A stretch of DNA of 64,000 nt from positions 1 to 64,000 of the forward strand of contig DKID01000023.1 of assembly GCA_002454045.1 (NCBI GenBank), written 5' to 3'. A program made the translations under genes and the position numbers. Source of the stretch: Nitrospina sp. UBA6727. GTDB taxonomy: Bacteria > Nitrospinota > Nitrospinia > Nitrospinales > VA-1. Below the pieces are notes generated by a model. That model made no database searches and had not been told where the DNA came from. It was given only the letters and a program-made list of their open reading frames with translations. Of this stretch, positions 23,972 through 33,307 are shown piece after piece. Position 1 is the first letter of the stretch, and every line of letters begins with the position of its first letter.

Positions 23972-26046
23972 TCAGCCGCTTGCTCCGCACCTTAAACCTG
24001 CTTCTAGCAACTTTAATTCTCGGCACTATTTTGGTTGTGACGGTTCTTTATTTTTGGTTGAACCGGGATTTGCCCCGGCTGCCCGAAGACCTGCAACACA
24101 TCAACCTGAGCCTTCCCACAGAAATCTATTCCGCGGATGGTGAGCGCGTTAAGATTCTCGGTGGTAGGCGCCCGATAGTCCTCGAAGATATTTCCCCCTT
24201 TTTTACAAAAGCTATCCTAGCCGTTGAAGACGCCCGGTTTTACCACCACAGCGGAATAGACCGTAGAGGATTGATGCGCGCGCTATGGATAAACCTTCGC
24301 AAAAAAAGGATTACGCAAGGAGGAAGTACGATTACCCAGCAACTTTCCAAAAATCTGTTTTTTTCTTTCGAGAGAAACTGGGTGCGCAAGATCAAGGAAC
24401 TTTTGATTGCCTTCCAACTTGAGGTGACTTTCAACAAAGACCAGATTCTCGAAGCCTATTGCAACCAGATATATTTCGGCAGCGGTGCCTACGGCGTGGA
24501 AGAGGCGGCGCGAGTATATTTCAGAAAACGCGCTAGGGATTTAACTCTGCTACAAGCGGCTCTACTTGCGAGCCTCCCCAATTCGCCCAACAATGCTAAT
24601 CCATTTTCACATTATGAAAGGGCAATGCAAAGGACGGAGTATGTATTGAACCGAATGGTTTCAGAAAATTTTATCACCGTCGATGAGAAAGAACGAGCGC
24701 TACAATCTGATGTGGGCGTAGTGCCGCTGTCGGTGAAGTCCGACCCTAATCTTTATTTCGCGAACCAAGTCTTGGAGCAAATTAGAAAAGATTACGGCAA
24801 AGAATTTGTACATTTCGGCGGCTTAAAAATTTTTACCACTTTGGATACACGTTACCAAGAGCGGGCTTCTAAAAGTGTCCGCAATCATTTGGAAGTTTTA
24901 GACGGCAGGGTCGTGCAGGAACCGGGCACGAGTCCTCTGCAGGCGGCATTAGTCGCCATCGAAAATAAAAGCGGCGCTGTGCGGGCGATGCTTGGTGGAA
25001 GAGATTACTCCCGCAGTCAATTCAACCGCGCGGTATCGAATAACCGTCTCCCCGGTTCTTCCTTCAAACCGTTTGCATATTTCACCGCCATGGAAGAGTT
25101 GGGTTATTCGCCTGCTACCGTGGTGAAGGACGAACCGTTGACCATCGATATTCCGGGCAGCGAACCATGGAGCCCGCAGAACTTTGATGAAGAGTTCGCG
25201 GGGAATGTTATTCTAAAAAAAGCTTTGATGAAATCCATTAACATTATTTCCGCGAAACTGGTTCACGAAATCGGGCCGGAAAAAGTGATACGCACGGCGC
25301 GGCAGTTTGGTATCAAAAGCCCGTTAGGCAAGAACCTTTCTCTAGGACTGGGAACTTCCGGCGTATCCCCTTATGAAATGGCATCGGCTTATAGCGTTAT
25401 TGCTAACCTCGGAATTTATAATGAACCGTATTTGATCCAGTATATTGAGGATTTCTATGGCAACCGACTTTATGAACATTACTACCAGGGAGTGCAGCAG
25501 TTTTTGCCCGACGCACTTTATCCGCTCCTGAACATGATGCAGGGGGTGATAGATGAAGGGACCGGTCGGGCTGTAAGGAGGATGGGTTTCCGTCACCCCG
25601 CCGGAGGAAAAACGGGGACTACAAATAATTTTAAGGACGCGTGGTTCAATGGTTTTACAAAAGATATTTCGGTGTCAGTCTGGGTGGGTTTTGATAACAA
25701 TAATCCCATGCTAAGTAAGTCCGGTAAGGGTCTGACCGGATCCAGTGCCGCCTTGCCCATCTGGGTATTTTTCATGCAGAAGGTGCTGGAGGGAAAAAGC
25801 CCGGTAAACTTTTTCGTTCCAGAACAAATCAAATTTGCCACCGTGGATGCGCAAACAGGTTATCTTGCCGACGAGTTTTCCACCGAGACTTTACAGGTTG
25901 CGGTCAAAGAAGACGTGGACCTTTCCCCGCCTGCTACTTTGTACGAAGAAGAGGGACTGGATGAAGCCGAACCTTTTCTTGACACGGTAGAAAGTTCCCA
26001 GGATTCACTAAGCCCCGAAGAAAGAAATGCTGTATCAGACCCTTAA
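23968..26046 (+). CDS. Class A penicillin-binding protein 1A (bifunctional)
   Basis: The 692-aa protein starts at TTG 23968, overlapping the upstream stop. After a transmembrane anchor (about 10-32) comes the GT51 glycosyltransferase: AVEDARFYHHSGIDRRG with the catalytic Glu, GGSTITQQLSKNLF and a LLQAALLASLPNSPNN block. The transpeptidase has PGSSFKPFAYF (SxxK), the SxN motif MKSINIISAK and GGKTGTTNNFKDAWF (KTG). It polymerises and cross-links peptidoglycan in the periplasm. An acidic tail of about 60 residues follows. The stop is overlapped 20 nt by the SPOR gene. Confidence 0.95.
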   Translation: MISRLLRTLNLLLATLILGTILVVTVLYFWLNRDLPRLPEDLQHINLSLPTEIYSADGERVKILGGRRPIVLEDISPFFTKAILAVEDARFYHHSGIDRRGLMRALWINLRKKRITQGGSTITQQLSKNLFFSFERNWVRKIKELLIAFQLEVTFNKDQILEAYCNQIYFGSGAYGVEEAARVYFRKRARDLTLLQAALLASLPNSPNNANPFSHYERAMQRTEYVLNRMVSENFITVDEKERALQSDVGVVPLSVKSDPNLYFANQVLEQIRKDYGKEFVHFGGLKIFTTLDTRYQERASKSVRNHLEVLDGRVVQEPGTSPLQAALVAIENKSGAVRAMLGGRDYSRSQFNRAVSNNRLPGSSFKPFAYFTAMEELGYSPATVVKDEPLTIDIPGSEPWSPQNFDEEFAGNVILKKALMKSINIISAKLVHEIGPEKVIRTARQFGIKSPLGKNLSLGLGTSGVSPYEMASAYSVIANLGIYNEPYLIQYIEDFYGNRLYEHYYQGVQQFLPDALYPLLNMMQGVIDEGTGRAVRRMGFRHPAGGKTGTTNNFKDAWFNGFTKDISVSVWVGFDNNNPMLSKSGKGLTGSSAALPIWVFFMQKVLEGKSPVNFFVPEQIKFATVDAQTGYLADEFSTETLQVAVKEDVDLSPPATLYEEEGLDEAEPFLDTVESSQDSLSPEERNAVSDP

Positions 26047-27562
26047 ATTTTATCTGGTCCGGACCGCCGTATCGTTAGCCCTGATTTTTGGATTGGGTTA
26101 CGCGGTTCTATTTTTTCTGCACGAAGTGGCGCTTCCAAACTTCCTGTTTGATGATGCCACGATCCAATGGGCTATCGTCCTCTTCAGTCTGTTTTTTGGA
26201 TTCATCGCATACGGCATGATAGGAGAGCAGCGGTTTTTTAATGCGCTACATTCTCTTAAAGATATTCCGCCGCAGGAAAAATCGAAGGAGATTAAAAAAC
26301 AGTTTAAAAATCTTTTGGCCTTCACTTACTCTGCGTATTTTTTGCCGAATACGGGAAAACGATACAGAGTTCTTGGCGTCTTGTTATACGCAGACTACCT
26401 CCTGTCCATTGGGGATGAAACCCCTGAGGCTCTGAAAATTTATGTGCAGGCTTTTTTGCAGAGCCCCGAAGATTCGCGTTTTCGTAAGCCTCTCCTCGCT
26501 CTTCTGAATCAGGGTCGGGAACTTACCCATGAGGAAATGGACCTGCTTCTTATCATGGTCCAGCAGAAAGAAATTTATGATCCCACCTTATCCCATTATC
26601 TGGTCGGCTTGTTCCTCAAAGCGGGGCAATGGTCTGGAAAAGTTGAATCGCTGTTTTTGAGTGCGTTGGAAAATCAGAGCGAACTTTCCGAAAGCATCGT
26701 CCAATTTGCTCTCCCTATATATTTATTGCACAAGAGGACGGATGAATTAGCGCTCAAGTTTTATCTGTTCGCGTTGAAGTTTCCAGTCAAAGAGGAAGAG
26801 CAAATCAAATGTTATCTTGCCCGGAGTTATTGCGAGGGAAACCTTGCCGGAGTTGATCCGCGTTTGCACCAGAAGTGCGGAAAAATTTTTTCGGGCATGA
26901 GCCGCGCTCAACAAAAGGAAATTAAAAGACAGTCCGAAGAAAACCGGATCAGTCTAAAAATGAAACAAGTAAAGTTGTTCCGCCAGGAAGACCTTCAGGA
27001 CTTGAAACGCTTGAAGGTGGAGATGGGGGGGCTGGTCGCAAGCCGAATGAAGGCTCTTGGGAGATGGGGCCGTTGGTTGGTTCGCAAAATATTAAATGGG
27101 TGCAGATGGATTCTCGTTCAGGCACTTGATGGACTCATTCGATTTACATATCTCTCGTTAAGAGTAAAATTGATAAGCGTTTCGGTCGTCTCGATTTCTA
27201 TTATCGCGGCTCTGGGTTTCAACGAACTAATTTTCGAAAATAAAAATGATTCGCCTCCTGCACATTTAATGGTGGCACCCGGATCAAAACCTGCGCACGC
27301 AGAAAATGATGGCCATGTCTATACCATTCAAATCACCGCCGTCACTTCCGCCGAACAAGCGGACAAGTTGATCCGCAATCTTAAAAAGAAAGGCGTGAAA
27401 GATCTCTACGTTGTGAAGGCCGTTCGAAGGTCTGGCGGGTACTGGTACAAAATTCGGGCGGGACAATTTCTTGCAAAAAATCAGGCTAGCGCGTACGCAA
27501 ATCGGTTGGTCGACTCTAACTTCATCAAGAACTATTTTTTAATTTCAGCACCAAAAAATTGA
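26027..27562 (+). CDS. Membrane protein with C-terminal SPOR peptidoglycan-binding domain
   Basis: ATG 26027 lies 20 nt inside the PBP1A gene. The 511-aa protein has two N-terminal helices (about 14-32 and 43-63). A large helical region (about 70-330) with repeat-like texture follows, then a third helix (about 378-400, VSVVSISIIAALGFNELIF). A SPOR domain closes the protein (about 428-508: VYTIQITAVTSAEQADKLIR, then KAVRRSGGYWYKIRAGQF). SPOR domains bind denuded glycan strands, often at the division site. Coupling to PBP1A points to a cell-wall growth or division role. Confidence 0.85.
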   Translation: MLYQTLKFYLVRTAVSLALIFGLGYAVLFFLHEVALPNFLFDDATIQWAIVLFSLFFGFIAYGMIGEQRFFNALHSLKDIPPQEKSKEIKKQFKNLLAFTYSAYFLPNTGKRYRVLGVLLYADYLLSIGDETPEALKIYVQAFLQSPEDSRFRKPLLALLNQGRELTHEEMDLLLIMVQQKEIYDPTLSHYLVGLFLKAGQWSGKVESLFLSALENQSELSESIVQFALPIYLLHKRTDELALKFYLFALKFPVKEEEQIKCYLARSYCEGNLAGVDPRLHQKCGKIFSGMSRAQQKEIKRQSEENRISLKMKQVKLFRQEDLQDLKRLKVEMGGLVASRMKALGRWGRWLVRKILNGCRWILVQALDGLIRFTYLSLRVKLISVSVVSISIIAALGFNELIFENKNDSPPAHLMVAPGSKPAHAENDGHVYTIQITAVTSAEQADKLIRNLKKKGVKDLYVVKAVRRSGGYWYKIRAGQFLAKNQASAYANRLVDSNFIKNYFLISAPKN

Positions 27563-27592
27563 GGAAGAATGTCATAACGTTCATTTCCTCAA
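27559..27592 (-). terminator. Intrinsic terminator for manC (minus strand)
   Basis: The stem TTGAGGAA/TTCCTCAA is extended by an inner GAATG/CGTTC stem. On the minus strand it is followed by TTTTTTGG. It lies 25 nt past the manC stop and overlaps the stop codon of the convergent SPOR gene. Confidence 0.7.
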
Positions 27593-27616
27593 GCGTGCCC
27601 TTGTTAGTGAAACGGA

Positions 27617-29047
27617 TTAGCAACGTCCGTAGCGGTCTTCAAAACGTGCGATGTCGTTTTCATCCAGGCGATTGCCGAATTGGATTTCAATAATCACAAG
27701 CGGGTCGGCGCCGGAATTTCCCAGTCGGTGTTTGGTTTTTTCGGGAATGGTGATGGAGTCATTGGCTTTTAATTGGAAAGTTTCATCGCCCCGCACCACT
27801 TGCGCCGAACCTGAGACAACGGTCCAATGTTCGCTACGGTGCTGATGGGATTGCAGGCTGAGTACCTCGCCGGGCAAAACTTCAATGCGCTTTAGTAAAT
27901 AAGAAGGTCCGGAATCCAACACGGTGTAGGACCCCCACGGTTTTTCCGCGGCGGAAAATTGTTTCCCTTCGGGGCGACCATCTGCATTGATAACCTCCAC
28001 TAATTTTTTTACATCTTGGGAACGCTCTTTGGCGCAGACTAGAAGCGCGTCCGGGCTGTCCACCACGACCGTGTCTTTCAATCCTAACGCAGCGATGAGC
28101 CGACCGTGCCCACGGATTATGGAGTTCTTGCAATCTTGTGCCAGAACATTTCCGCTGACGATATTCCCATCCGAATCTTTTTCGGACACATCGTCCAAAG
28201 CATTCCACGCGCCGACATCGTTCCAACCGAACTCCGCGGGGATGATGACCACTCGGGATGAATTTTCCATAACCGCATAGTCGATGGAAAGACCGGGGAG
28301 GGAGGAAAAAAGGTCGCCGCCTTTTTCATTTAATTCCATGTAGCCGGGTTTTTCTTTTGAACGCCGCAGGCAACCCGCGATGGTTTCAAGTTGGGAATAA
28401 ATATTTTCCGCATACCGCCGCAATTCTTCAAGGATGGTGGAAGCCTTCCAGACAAAGACTCCGCAATTCCAAAAATAATTAGCGTGTTCGAGATATTGTT
28501 TGGCCGTGGGAAGGTCGGGTTTTTCCGTGAACCGTTCTGCTTGGTAAGCCCCTGCAACGCCATCCGTCTCCGCCCCCCGTTTTATATAACCGAATCCGGT
28601 TTCGGGTCGCGTGGGAGAAATGCCGAGGGTAACCAGATAATTTTTTTTGGCAAGAGTTTCCGCTTTTTGCAGCGCCTTGATGAAGACCTCGGAGTTCGCC
28701 ACAACATGGTCGGCGGGGAAAACGCCCATGACCGCATCCGCATCTTTTGCGATTAGCAACTTTGCCGCGAGACCAATTGCTATGGCGGTATTTTTACTGC
28801 TGGGTTCGGCGATGAGATGGTCGGAAAAAAAACCGTAGGAATCCAACTGCCGCAAGGTTTCGGTCGCCTGCCGATGGTTGGTGACCAAGTATAATTTTTC
28901 AACGGGAATCAAGGGCAACAGTCGCCGAACCGTGTTTTGGATCATGGTTTCGGGACCCACAATTTTCTGCAACTGTTTCGGATTTTGTTCGCGACTTATA
29001 GGCCAAAACCGTGTGCCGCTTCCGCCGGCTAAGATAACTCCGTACAT
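27617..29047 (-). CDS. manC: Mannose-1-phosphate guanylyltransferase / mannose-6-phosphate isomerase
   Basis: This 476-aa protein has the two-domain ManC/AlgA architecture. The N-terminal nucleotidyltransferase has LAGGSGTRFWPISRE, FPADHVV and ENSSRVVIIPAEFGWNDVGAW. The C-terminal cupin-type isomerase has RIEVLPGEVLSLQSHQHRSE and NDSITIPEKTKHRLGN with metal-binding His residues. It makes GDP-mannose for exopolysaccharide or LPS sugars. It is monocistronic, ends at a clear terminator and is divergent from the methyltransferase island. Confidence 0.95.
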   Translation of the reverse strand: MYGVILAGGSGTRFWPISREQNPKQLQKIVGPETMIQNTVRRLLPLIPVEKLYLVTNHRQATETLRQLDSYGFFSDHLIAEPSSKNTAIAIGLAAKLLIAKDADAVMGVFPADHVVANSEVFIKALQKAETLAKKNYLVTLGISPTRPETGFGYIKRGAETDGVAGAYQAERFTEKPDLPTAKQYLEHANYFWNCGVFVWKASTILEELRRYAENIYSQLETIAGCLRRSKEKPGYMELNEKGGDLFSSLPGLSIDYAVMENSSRVVIIPAEFGWNDVGAWNALDDVSEKDSDGNIVSGNVLAQDCKNSIIRGHGRLIAALGLKDTVVVDSPDALLVCAKERSQDVKKLVEVINADGRPEGKQFSAAEKPWGSYTVLDSGPSYLLKRIEVLPGEVLSLQSHQHRSEHWTVVSGSAQVVRGDETFQLKANDSITIPEKTKHRLGNSGADPLVIIEIQFGNRLDENDIARFEDRYGRC

Positions 29048-29112
29048 AAAATCGTGTCGTCTCGCTTTTTAATTGCACTCAAACCCGCGTCCATTGTAGC
29101 CAAAAAGTGGCT

Positions 29113-29197
29113 CTGCTCTTAACAGAGCAGGCGACGGGGCTACGACGCTCGGACGGTTCGGCATTCCTCCCCCAGACCCCCTCCTGCCGAGCCGTCC
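29113..29197. repeat. Pair of hairpins at the manC/island boundary
   Basis: A 6-bp stem CTGCTC/GAGCAG (29113-29130) is followed by a 13-bp stem GGACGGTTCGGCA/TGCCGAGCCGTCC (29151-29197) with one G.T pair and a C-rich 21-nt loop. The element is GC-rich while the DNA to its right is AT-rich. It lies exactly where gene content changes from manC to the methyltransferase module. It has no T-run, so it is not a normal terminator. It may be a recombination end or a REP-like element. Confidence 0.45.
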
Positions 29198-29240
29198 TCG
29201 TTAGAAAGAAATTTGCGACTATGCCATTCGAGTTTTTTCT

Positions 29241-29268
29241 TTGTCTGTATCTCTGAAAAATGTTATAA
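29241..29268 (+). promoter_or_regulatory. Candidate promoter of the methyltransferase gene
   Basis: TTGTCT (29241-29246) and TTATAA (29263-29268) are 16 nt apart. The -10 touches the 32-bp palindrome that follows, so transcription would start inside the palindrome. Confidence 0.5.
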
Positions 29269-29300
29269 CAGTAGGGTCTTAACTAGTTAAGACCCTACTG
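29269..29300. promoter_or_regulatory. Perfect 32-bp palindrome (operator or methylation target)
   Basis: CAGTAGGGTCTTAACT is followed directly by its exact reverse complement, with no mismatch and no spacer, and then the methyltransferase ATG after 13 nt. Perfect dyads of this length are rare by chance. The position over the transcription start and ribosome-binding region suggests repression, at the DNA or RNA level. The centre contains ACTAGT and flanking TTAA sites that might also be modified by the enzyme. Confidence 0.7.
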
Positions 29301-29313
29301 GTAATATTAACCC

Positions 29314-30624
29314 ATGCAAACAGTGGCATCTATTCAAAAAACGTTCAAAATACTTAAACCGCAAGAGAAGTGGTCTTTTCGAGATGCTGGAAGATCTCAA
29401 ACAACCGCTTTTACTCACGCCTACCATCGTTATCCAGCAAAATTTATTCCCCAAATTGTCCGAAAATTGATTGAGGATTACGCCCCCGACAATACACAGG
29501 TTGTTTGCGACCCGTTTGGAGGATGTGGGACAACTCTCGTTGAGGCAAAATTACTCGGACATAAGAGCATCGGTTTCGATATAAACCCCGTTGCAAAACT
29601 TATTACACAAACAAAGACCGTTCCTATAAGGCCACGGACACTTGTGAATAATCGGAATAAATTCCTGAAGTATTACGAAACGACTACTCCTCATTTTTCA
29701 AATCGTCATGAGAGAATCTCATATTGGTTTGACGAGGAAACAGTACATGAGCTGGATAGAATTTATTTCGCTATCAAAAAAATCAAAGAGTACAATACTC
29801 GCCGCTTTTTTCTTTGTGCTTTTTCACACAATCTAAAAAATTGCTCACGTTGGCTTATGAAAAGTATCAAGCCAACGATAGACAAAAATAAAGTTATTCC
29901 GAACCCTTTGAAATCATTCTTGCGTCACCTTGATTTGATGATAAAAAAGAATGAGCAATTTTACTCGAAGCTTGTAGAGTCCGGCTACGAAAAGGTTTCT
30001 GCGAAAATGTATCGTAGGGATTCAACAAAAAAACTTCCTCTCAACTCTAGTTTTATTGACTTAATTATAACCTCGCCACCCTATGTGACCTCATATGAAT
30101 ATGCTGACCTTCATCAGCTCTCCTTGCTTTGGTTTGGTGATGATCCAAAGCATTTCAAAAAGTGGAATCGTTTTAGCGATGAGTTTATTGATTTTCGCAG
30201 AAACTTTATTGGCACAAGATCAAAGAAAGAAAAAAGCGGCGATTTTGATAGTGTAATCGCAAAGATGATTGTAAATGACTTGTTTCAAGTCAAACGACCT
30301 CTTGCGATTGACGTGGCAAATTATTTTCTAGATATGAAAAAGGTTTTTGGAGAAATGCACCGTATACTCAAGCCTGGTGGCAAAGCATGTATAATCATAG
30401 GAAATACAAATTTGCGTGGAGTTGAAATATCAAACGCACAAGTTGTGGCAGAACAAATGCAACAGGCCAGCTTCAAAAAAGTTGAATTTATTAAACGTGA
30501 AATCCAGAACAAGATGATAACTCCGTGGCGTGATTCAGAAACAGGGAAATTCACGGGGAAAGACAACCACTCAAAAATAAGGGCTTACGAATTTGAGTAT
30601 GTGGTGGTAATGGAAAAATATTAG
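29314..30624 (+). CDS. DNA methyltransferase (N6-adenine or N4-cytosine type)
   Basis: This 436-aa protein has AdoMet motif I as CDPFGGCGTTLVEAKLLG (about 65-82) after HAYHRYPAKFIPQIVRKL (about 35-52). The catalytic motif IV is IITSPPYVTSYEYADL (about 251-266). The motif order I then IV, with about 180 residues between, suits an amino-group methylase with an internal target-recognition region. The C-terminus has GGKACIIIGNTNLRGVEIS. Its stop overlaps the stop of the opposite-strand GHKL ATPase by 4 nt. Codons are AT-rich compared with the flanking genes, as expected for a transferred defence module. No recognisable endonuclease is fused or adjacent. Confidence 0.9.
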   Translation: MQTVASIQKTFKILKPQEKWSFRDAGRSQTTAFTHAYHRYPAKFIPQIVRKLIEDYAPDNTQVVCDPFGGCGTTLVEAKLLGHKSIGFDINPVAKLITQTKTVPIRPRTLVNNRNKFLKYYETTTPHFSNRHERISYWFDEETVHELDRIYFAIKKIKEYNTRRFFLCAFSHNLKNCSRWLMKSIKPTIDKNKVIPNPLKSFLRHLDLMIKKNEQFYSKLVESGYEKVSAKMYRRDSTKKLPLNSSFIDLIITSPPYVTSYEYADLHQLSLLWFGDDPKHFKKWNRFSDEFIDFRRNFIGTRSKKEKSGDFDSVIAKMIVNDLFQVKRPLAIDVANYFLDMKKVFGEMHRILKPGGKACIIIGNTNLRGVEISNAQVVAEQMQQASFKKVEFIKREIQNKMITPWRDSETGKFTGKDNHSKIRAYEFEYVVVMEKY

Positions 30625-33146
30625 ACGATTTTTCGTACCATACTCGGCATGGCTTTCCCAATCGCACGCATAGCAGACCCTATCATTTTATCTTTTTCTG
30701 GGTCATTTTTTAGTTCAAAATATAAATATAGAGAATAGATATAGCAATCTGCTATGTATTTGTCGCGTGCACTTTCAACTTTATCAATGCCAACTATTTT
30801 TTTAAGATCTTGCAAGGGCTTTGAATCGGCGTTTAGGTTTACAATCAGCCCCTCCGTACGAGACGAATCAACGCTTGCTATATCATTTTCATTCCAACCA
30901 TAATTTTGCCAATCGCGTTTGTGCACAATATTTCTCTTGGGCTCATTCAGTTTAGAGCTTTCTTTCGGCGATACAATCTCAACAGGAATAGCGAAATCAA
31001 ACTTATAATTCTCCGAGTCACCCGCATTGGCAATTGTAAGTTTTATGTCTGGGATTTTCCCTAGTTTTTCTAACGGAGTGTAAAAACTTACAGCCAGGAT
31101 TCCGTCTTTCAATCTAAATCTCTTAAGCTCTAAATCGTCCCGTTTTTCAAACTCAATCGTTCCAGCATCATTATCTCTTGTGAAGTAATCGTTTGCTACA
31201 TCTGTAACGAAGCTTAACTTTTTTACTGTCTTCGGAGGAATATTAAGAACTTGTTTTTGTGGTTTAAAATATGTTGGGAACTCCGAACCCACATAGGGAG
31301 GTGTCTCAATGACTTTCAGATTCACCGATTGTTTAAATTTTAGATTTTCTTCCTCATCAAGAAGCAGGGAAAAAGTTATTGCATCTTCGTCGTTTACTTT
31401 TGCGCCGTCTCTACAATCAACACGAAAAGATATGACACCCCTGTTCATCCCACGAAGAACAACATCAAATATCTTTGAGTCTTTTGACCAGTCAACATAG
31501 TATCTTGCGGTTTTTCGTGTCAGCAAATCATCACTCGCCTCGGTCTTGAAAGAAATCACTGCGTATGATGACTTATCAATCTCTTTTGGCTGTTTCCCAA
31601 CAAGTTCAAATTTTGTCGGGTGGTCCTCTCCTTCGTATGGCTCCTTTTTATCGTCATCGCCCTCGGGGATTTTGATTTCTTCCCCAATACCTAAAAGCTT
31701 CTTTAACTCCGGATCACTAACAATCGCTTTTTCGATTAACTTGTCGAGATCCTTGTTGTCTTCATTTGCATGGGCGAGACTTTTTTTCTGATACTCCTGT
31801 TCCCATTTTTCAAAAATTTCATTTTTAAAAAATGTCTTTAACCTTTCTTTTAATATTTTATAGTCGTCAGTGTGTGCAAATTCCTCTCTGCCAGCGTGAA
31901 AAATATTAGCTAATTCTACAGGAATATCAGACATATCCACATAACAAAGTAGATATGACGCAAGAGCTGGGAGCTCACAAACTGACCTAAAAAAGGATAC
32001 TGTTTCTTGACCTAGTGCGAGGCCATTTTCAACATAAAATATTTTTTCACGTTGCTTTTTATAGGATTCAACACCATTTGCATCACTTATGTGCTTTAGA
32101 CGAATACAGCGTATGTTTCTAACTCCAATCTCACCAAGTCCCGCGGGCAAAGTTATGTCATCGTTGACAATATTTTTGTTATCCTCAATTCTGCGAAGCA
32201 AACCCGCGATAGTGTATTTGGTGTCTCCACGCCAACCACGCTCGTCAGAAAGGAAAACTGGAAGTGGTGATTTTTGTAATTTTTGACCAATATCAAACGC
32301 GAGGGAATTACGTCCATAAGTTATGTTTGATGGGTTGGAGAGGTAATAATCATAGAGACGAATGAGGGTGCCGTCTACAAAATCCATCCCTAACTCTCCA
32401 ATCTTAATTGGTCCTTCATGAGGAGAAGAAAAAGTGCTTTCGTCCGCTTGCGCACAATATTCGTAATAAGCTGTCCTGTCCTTATAATTTCGCCTCACCA
32501 GAGTAAAACCCCAGTTATTTGCTTTGCTTTTCCCGGCTATACTTTCCGCACGACGAGACAAAACGAATTGATAGCATTTTCCTTTACTGCCGCAGAAACG
32601 TATTGCGGCTGAACCACCTTGGTGGTATTTCCCAAAAACGAATGGTACTCCTCTTTTAATACTGCCACTCAAGTGAACAATCGTATCTTGCAATGTCTCC
32701 GGAGATTGACCCTCTCCTCTATCAATCACAGTAAGGGTCGGCTTTGCTTTATCACCCTCCGCCAAAACCGAAAGGTGTTGTTTAGCCCAGACGCTTCTCT
32801 TTTTATTGATTTCCTCCTCGCCACCAAAGTATCTAGTTATTGCTTCAGAAAGTGATTTTGGCAACTTAGGGTTCCTGCTGTCGGGGGCGACATCTTCTAC
32901 TTCATAACAACGACGCATAAGTAGGGCGTCAATTGAATTGGTAAGTTTTTCCACCAAAGCATTACTGGAGTTTTTCATCTGTCCTTCCACAGGTCCAGCA
33001 TTATTTTCGCGCTTTCCGTATGGTATCCATTTGCAATACTCCTGTTTGAAAAAGTCATCGTTTTCTATCAAAGCGGCGACTTCATTAGAAGACGTAACTG
33101 TCAATAATTTCTGGAGCATTGCTTTGTTTTTTGTAGCATTAGACAT
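30621..33146 (-). CDS. GHKL (HSP90/MutL/MORC-like) ATPase paired with the methyltransferase
   Basis: This 841-aa protein has an N-terminal GHKL ATPase fold. The N-box is VEKLTNSIDALL (Glu66, Asn70, Asp73), the G1 box is TVIDRGEGQSPE (about 139-150) and the Gly-rich lid is GKYHQGGSAAIRF (about 172-184). The middle and C-terminal regions (about 400-841) are mixed and unassigned, and include two beta-rich stretches. MutL/MORC-like GHKL proteins encoded beside methylases are an established class in prokaryotic restriction-modification loci. This one converges on its methylase, tail to tail. It is AT-rich like its partner. I infer an ATP-switched restriction or DNA-compaction effector; no nuclease motif was identified by eye. 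Confidence 0.8.
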   Translation of the reverse strand: MSNATKNKAMLQKLLTVTSSNEVAALIENDDFFKQEYCKWIPYGKRENNAGPVEGQMKNSSNALVEKLTNSIDALLMRRCYEVEDVAPDSRNPKLPKSLSEAITRYFGGEEEINKKRSVWAKQHLSVLAEGDKAKPTLTVIDRGEGQSPETLQDTIVHLSGSIKRGVPFVFGKYHQGGSAAIRFCGSKGKCYQFVLSRRAESIAGKSKANNWGFTLVRRNYKDRTAYYEYCAQADESTFSSPHEGPIKIGELGMDFVDGTLIRLYDYYLSNPSNITYGRNSLAFDIGQKLQKSPLPVFLSDERGWRGDTKYTIAGLLRRIEDNKNIVNDDITLPAGLGEIGVRNIRCIRLKHISDANGVESYKKQREKIFYVENGLALGQETVSFFRSVCELPALASYLLCYVDMSDIPVELANIFHAGREEFAHTDDYKILKERLKTFFKNEIFEKWEQEYQKKSLAHANEDNKDLDKLIEKAIVSDPELKKLLGIGEEIKIPEGDDDKKEPYEGEDHPTKFELVGKQPKEIDKSSYAVISFKTEASDDLLTRKTARYYVDWSKDSKIFDVVLRGMNRGVISFRVDCRDGAKVNDEDAITFSLLLDEEENLKFKQSVNLKVIETPPYVGSEFPTYFKPQKQVLNIPPKTVKKLSFVTDVANDYFTRDNDAGTIEFEKRDDLELKRFRLKDGILAVSFYTPLEKLGKIPDIKLTIANAGDSENYKFDFAIPVEIVSPKESSKLNEPKRNIVHKRDWQNYGWNENDIASVDSSRTEGLIVNLNADSKPLQDLKKIVGIDKVESARDKYIADCYIYSLYLYFELKNDPEKDKMIGSAMRAIGKAMPSMVRKIV

Positions 33147-33307
33147 GGTGACTATAGCTTAAATCCTTTCTTCTTCGGATAATGGAATTTTGTTTTTGTT
33201 TCTCTCACTTTGCGCTCAATTTCAGAAAAAAATCTTCTCAATAGTCTTGCTCGTCATATTCATAAATACTCCTATTCGAGCAATTTCCAAGCACTTATTT
33301 CAAATAA
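33147..33307. other. AT-rich gap between the GHKL gene and the ssrA 3' end
   Basis: These 161 nt hold the upstream region of the GHKL gene (minus strand). I see no coding sequence, no copy of the 32-bp palindrome and no 5' tmRNA half. Confidence 0.5.
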
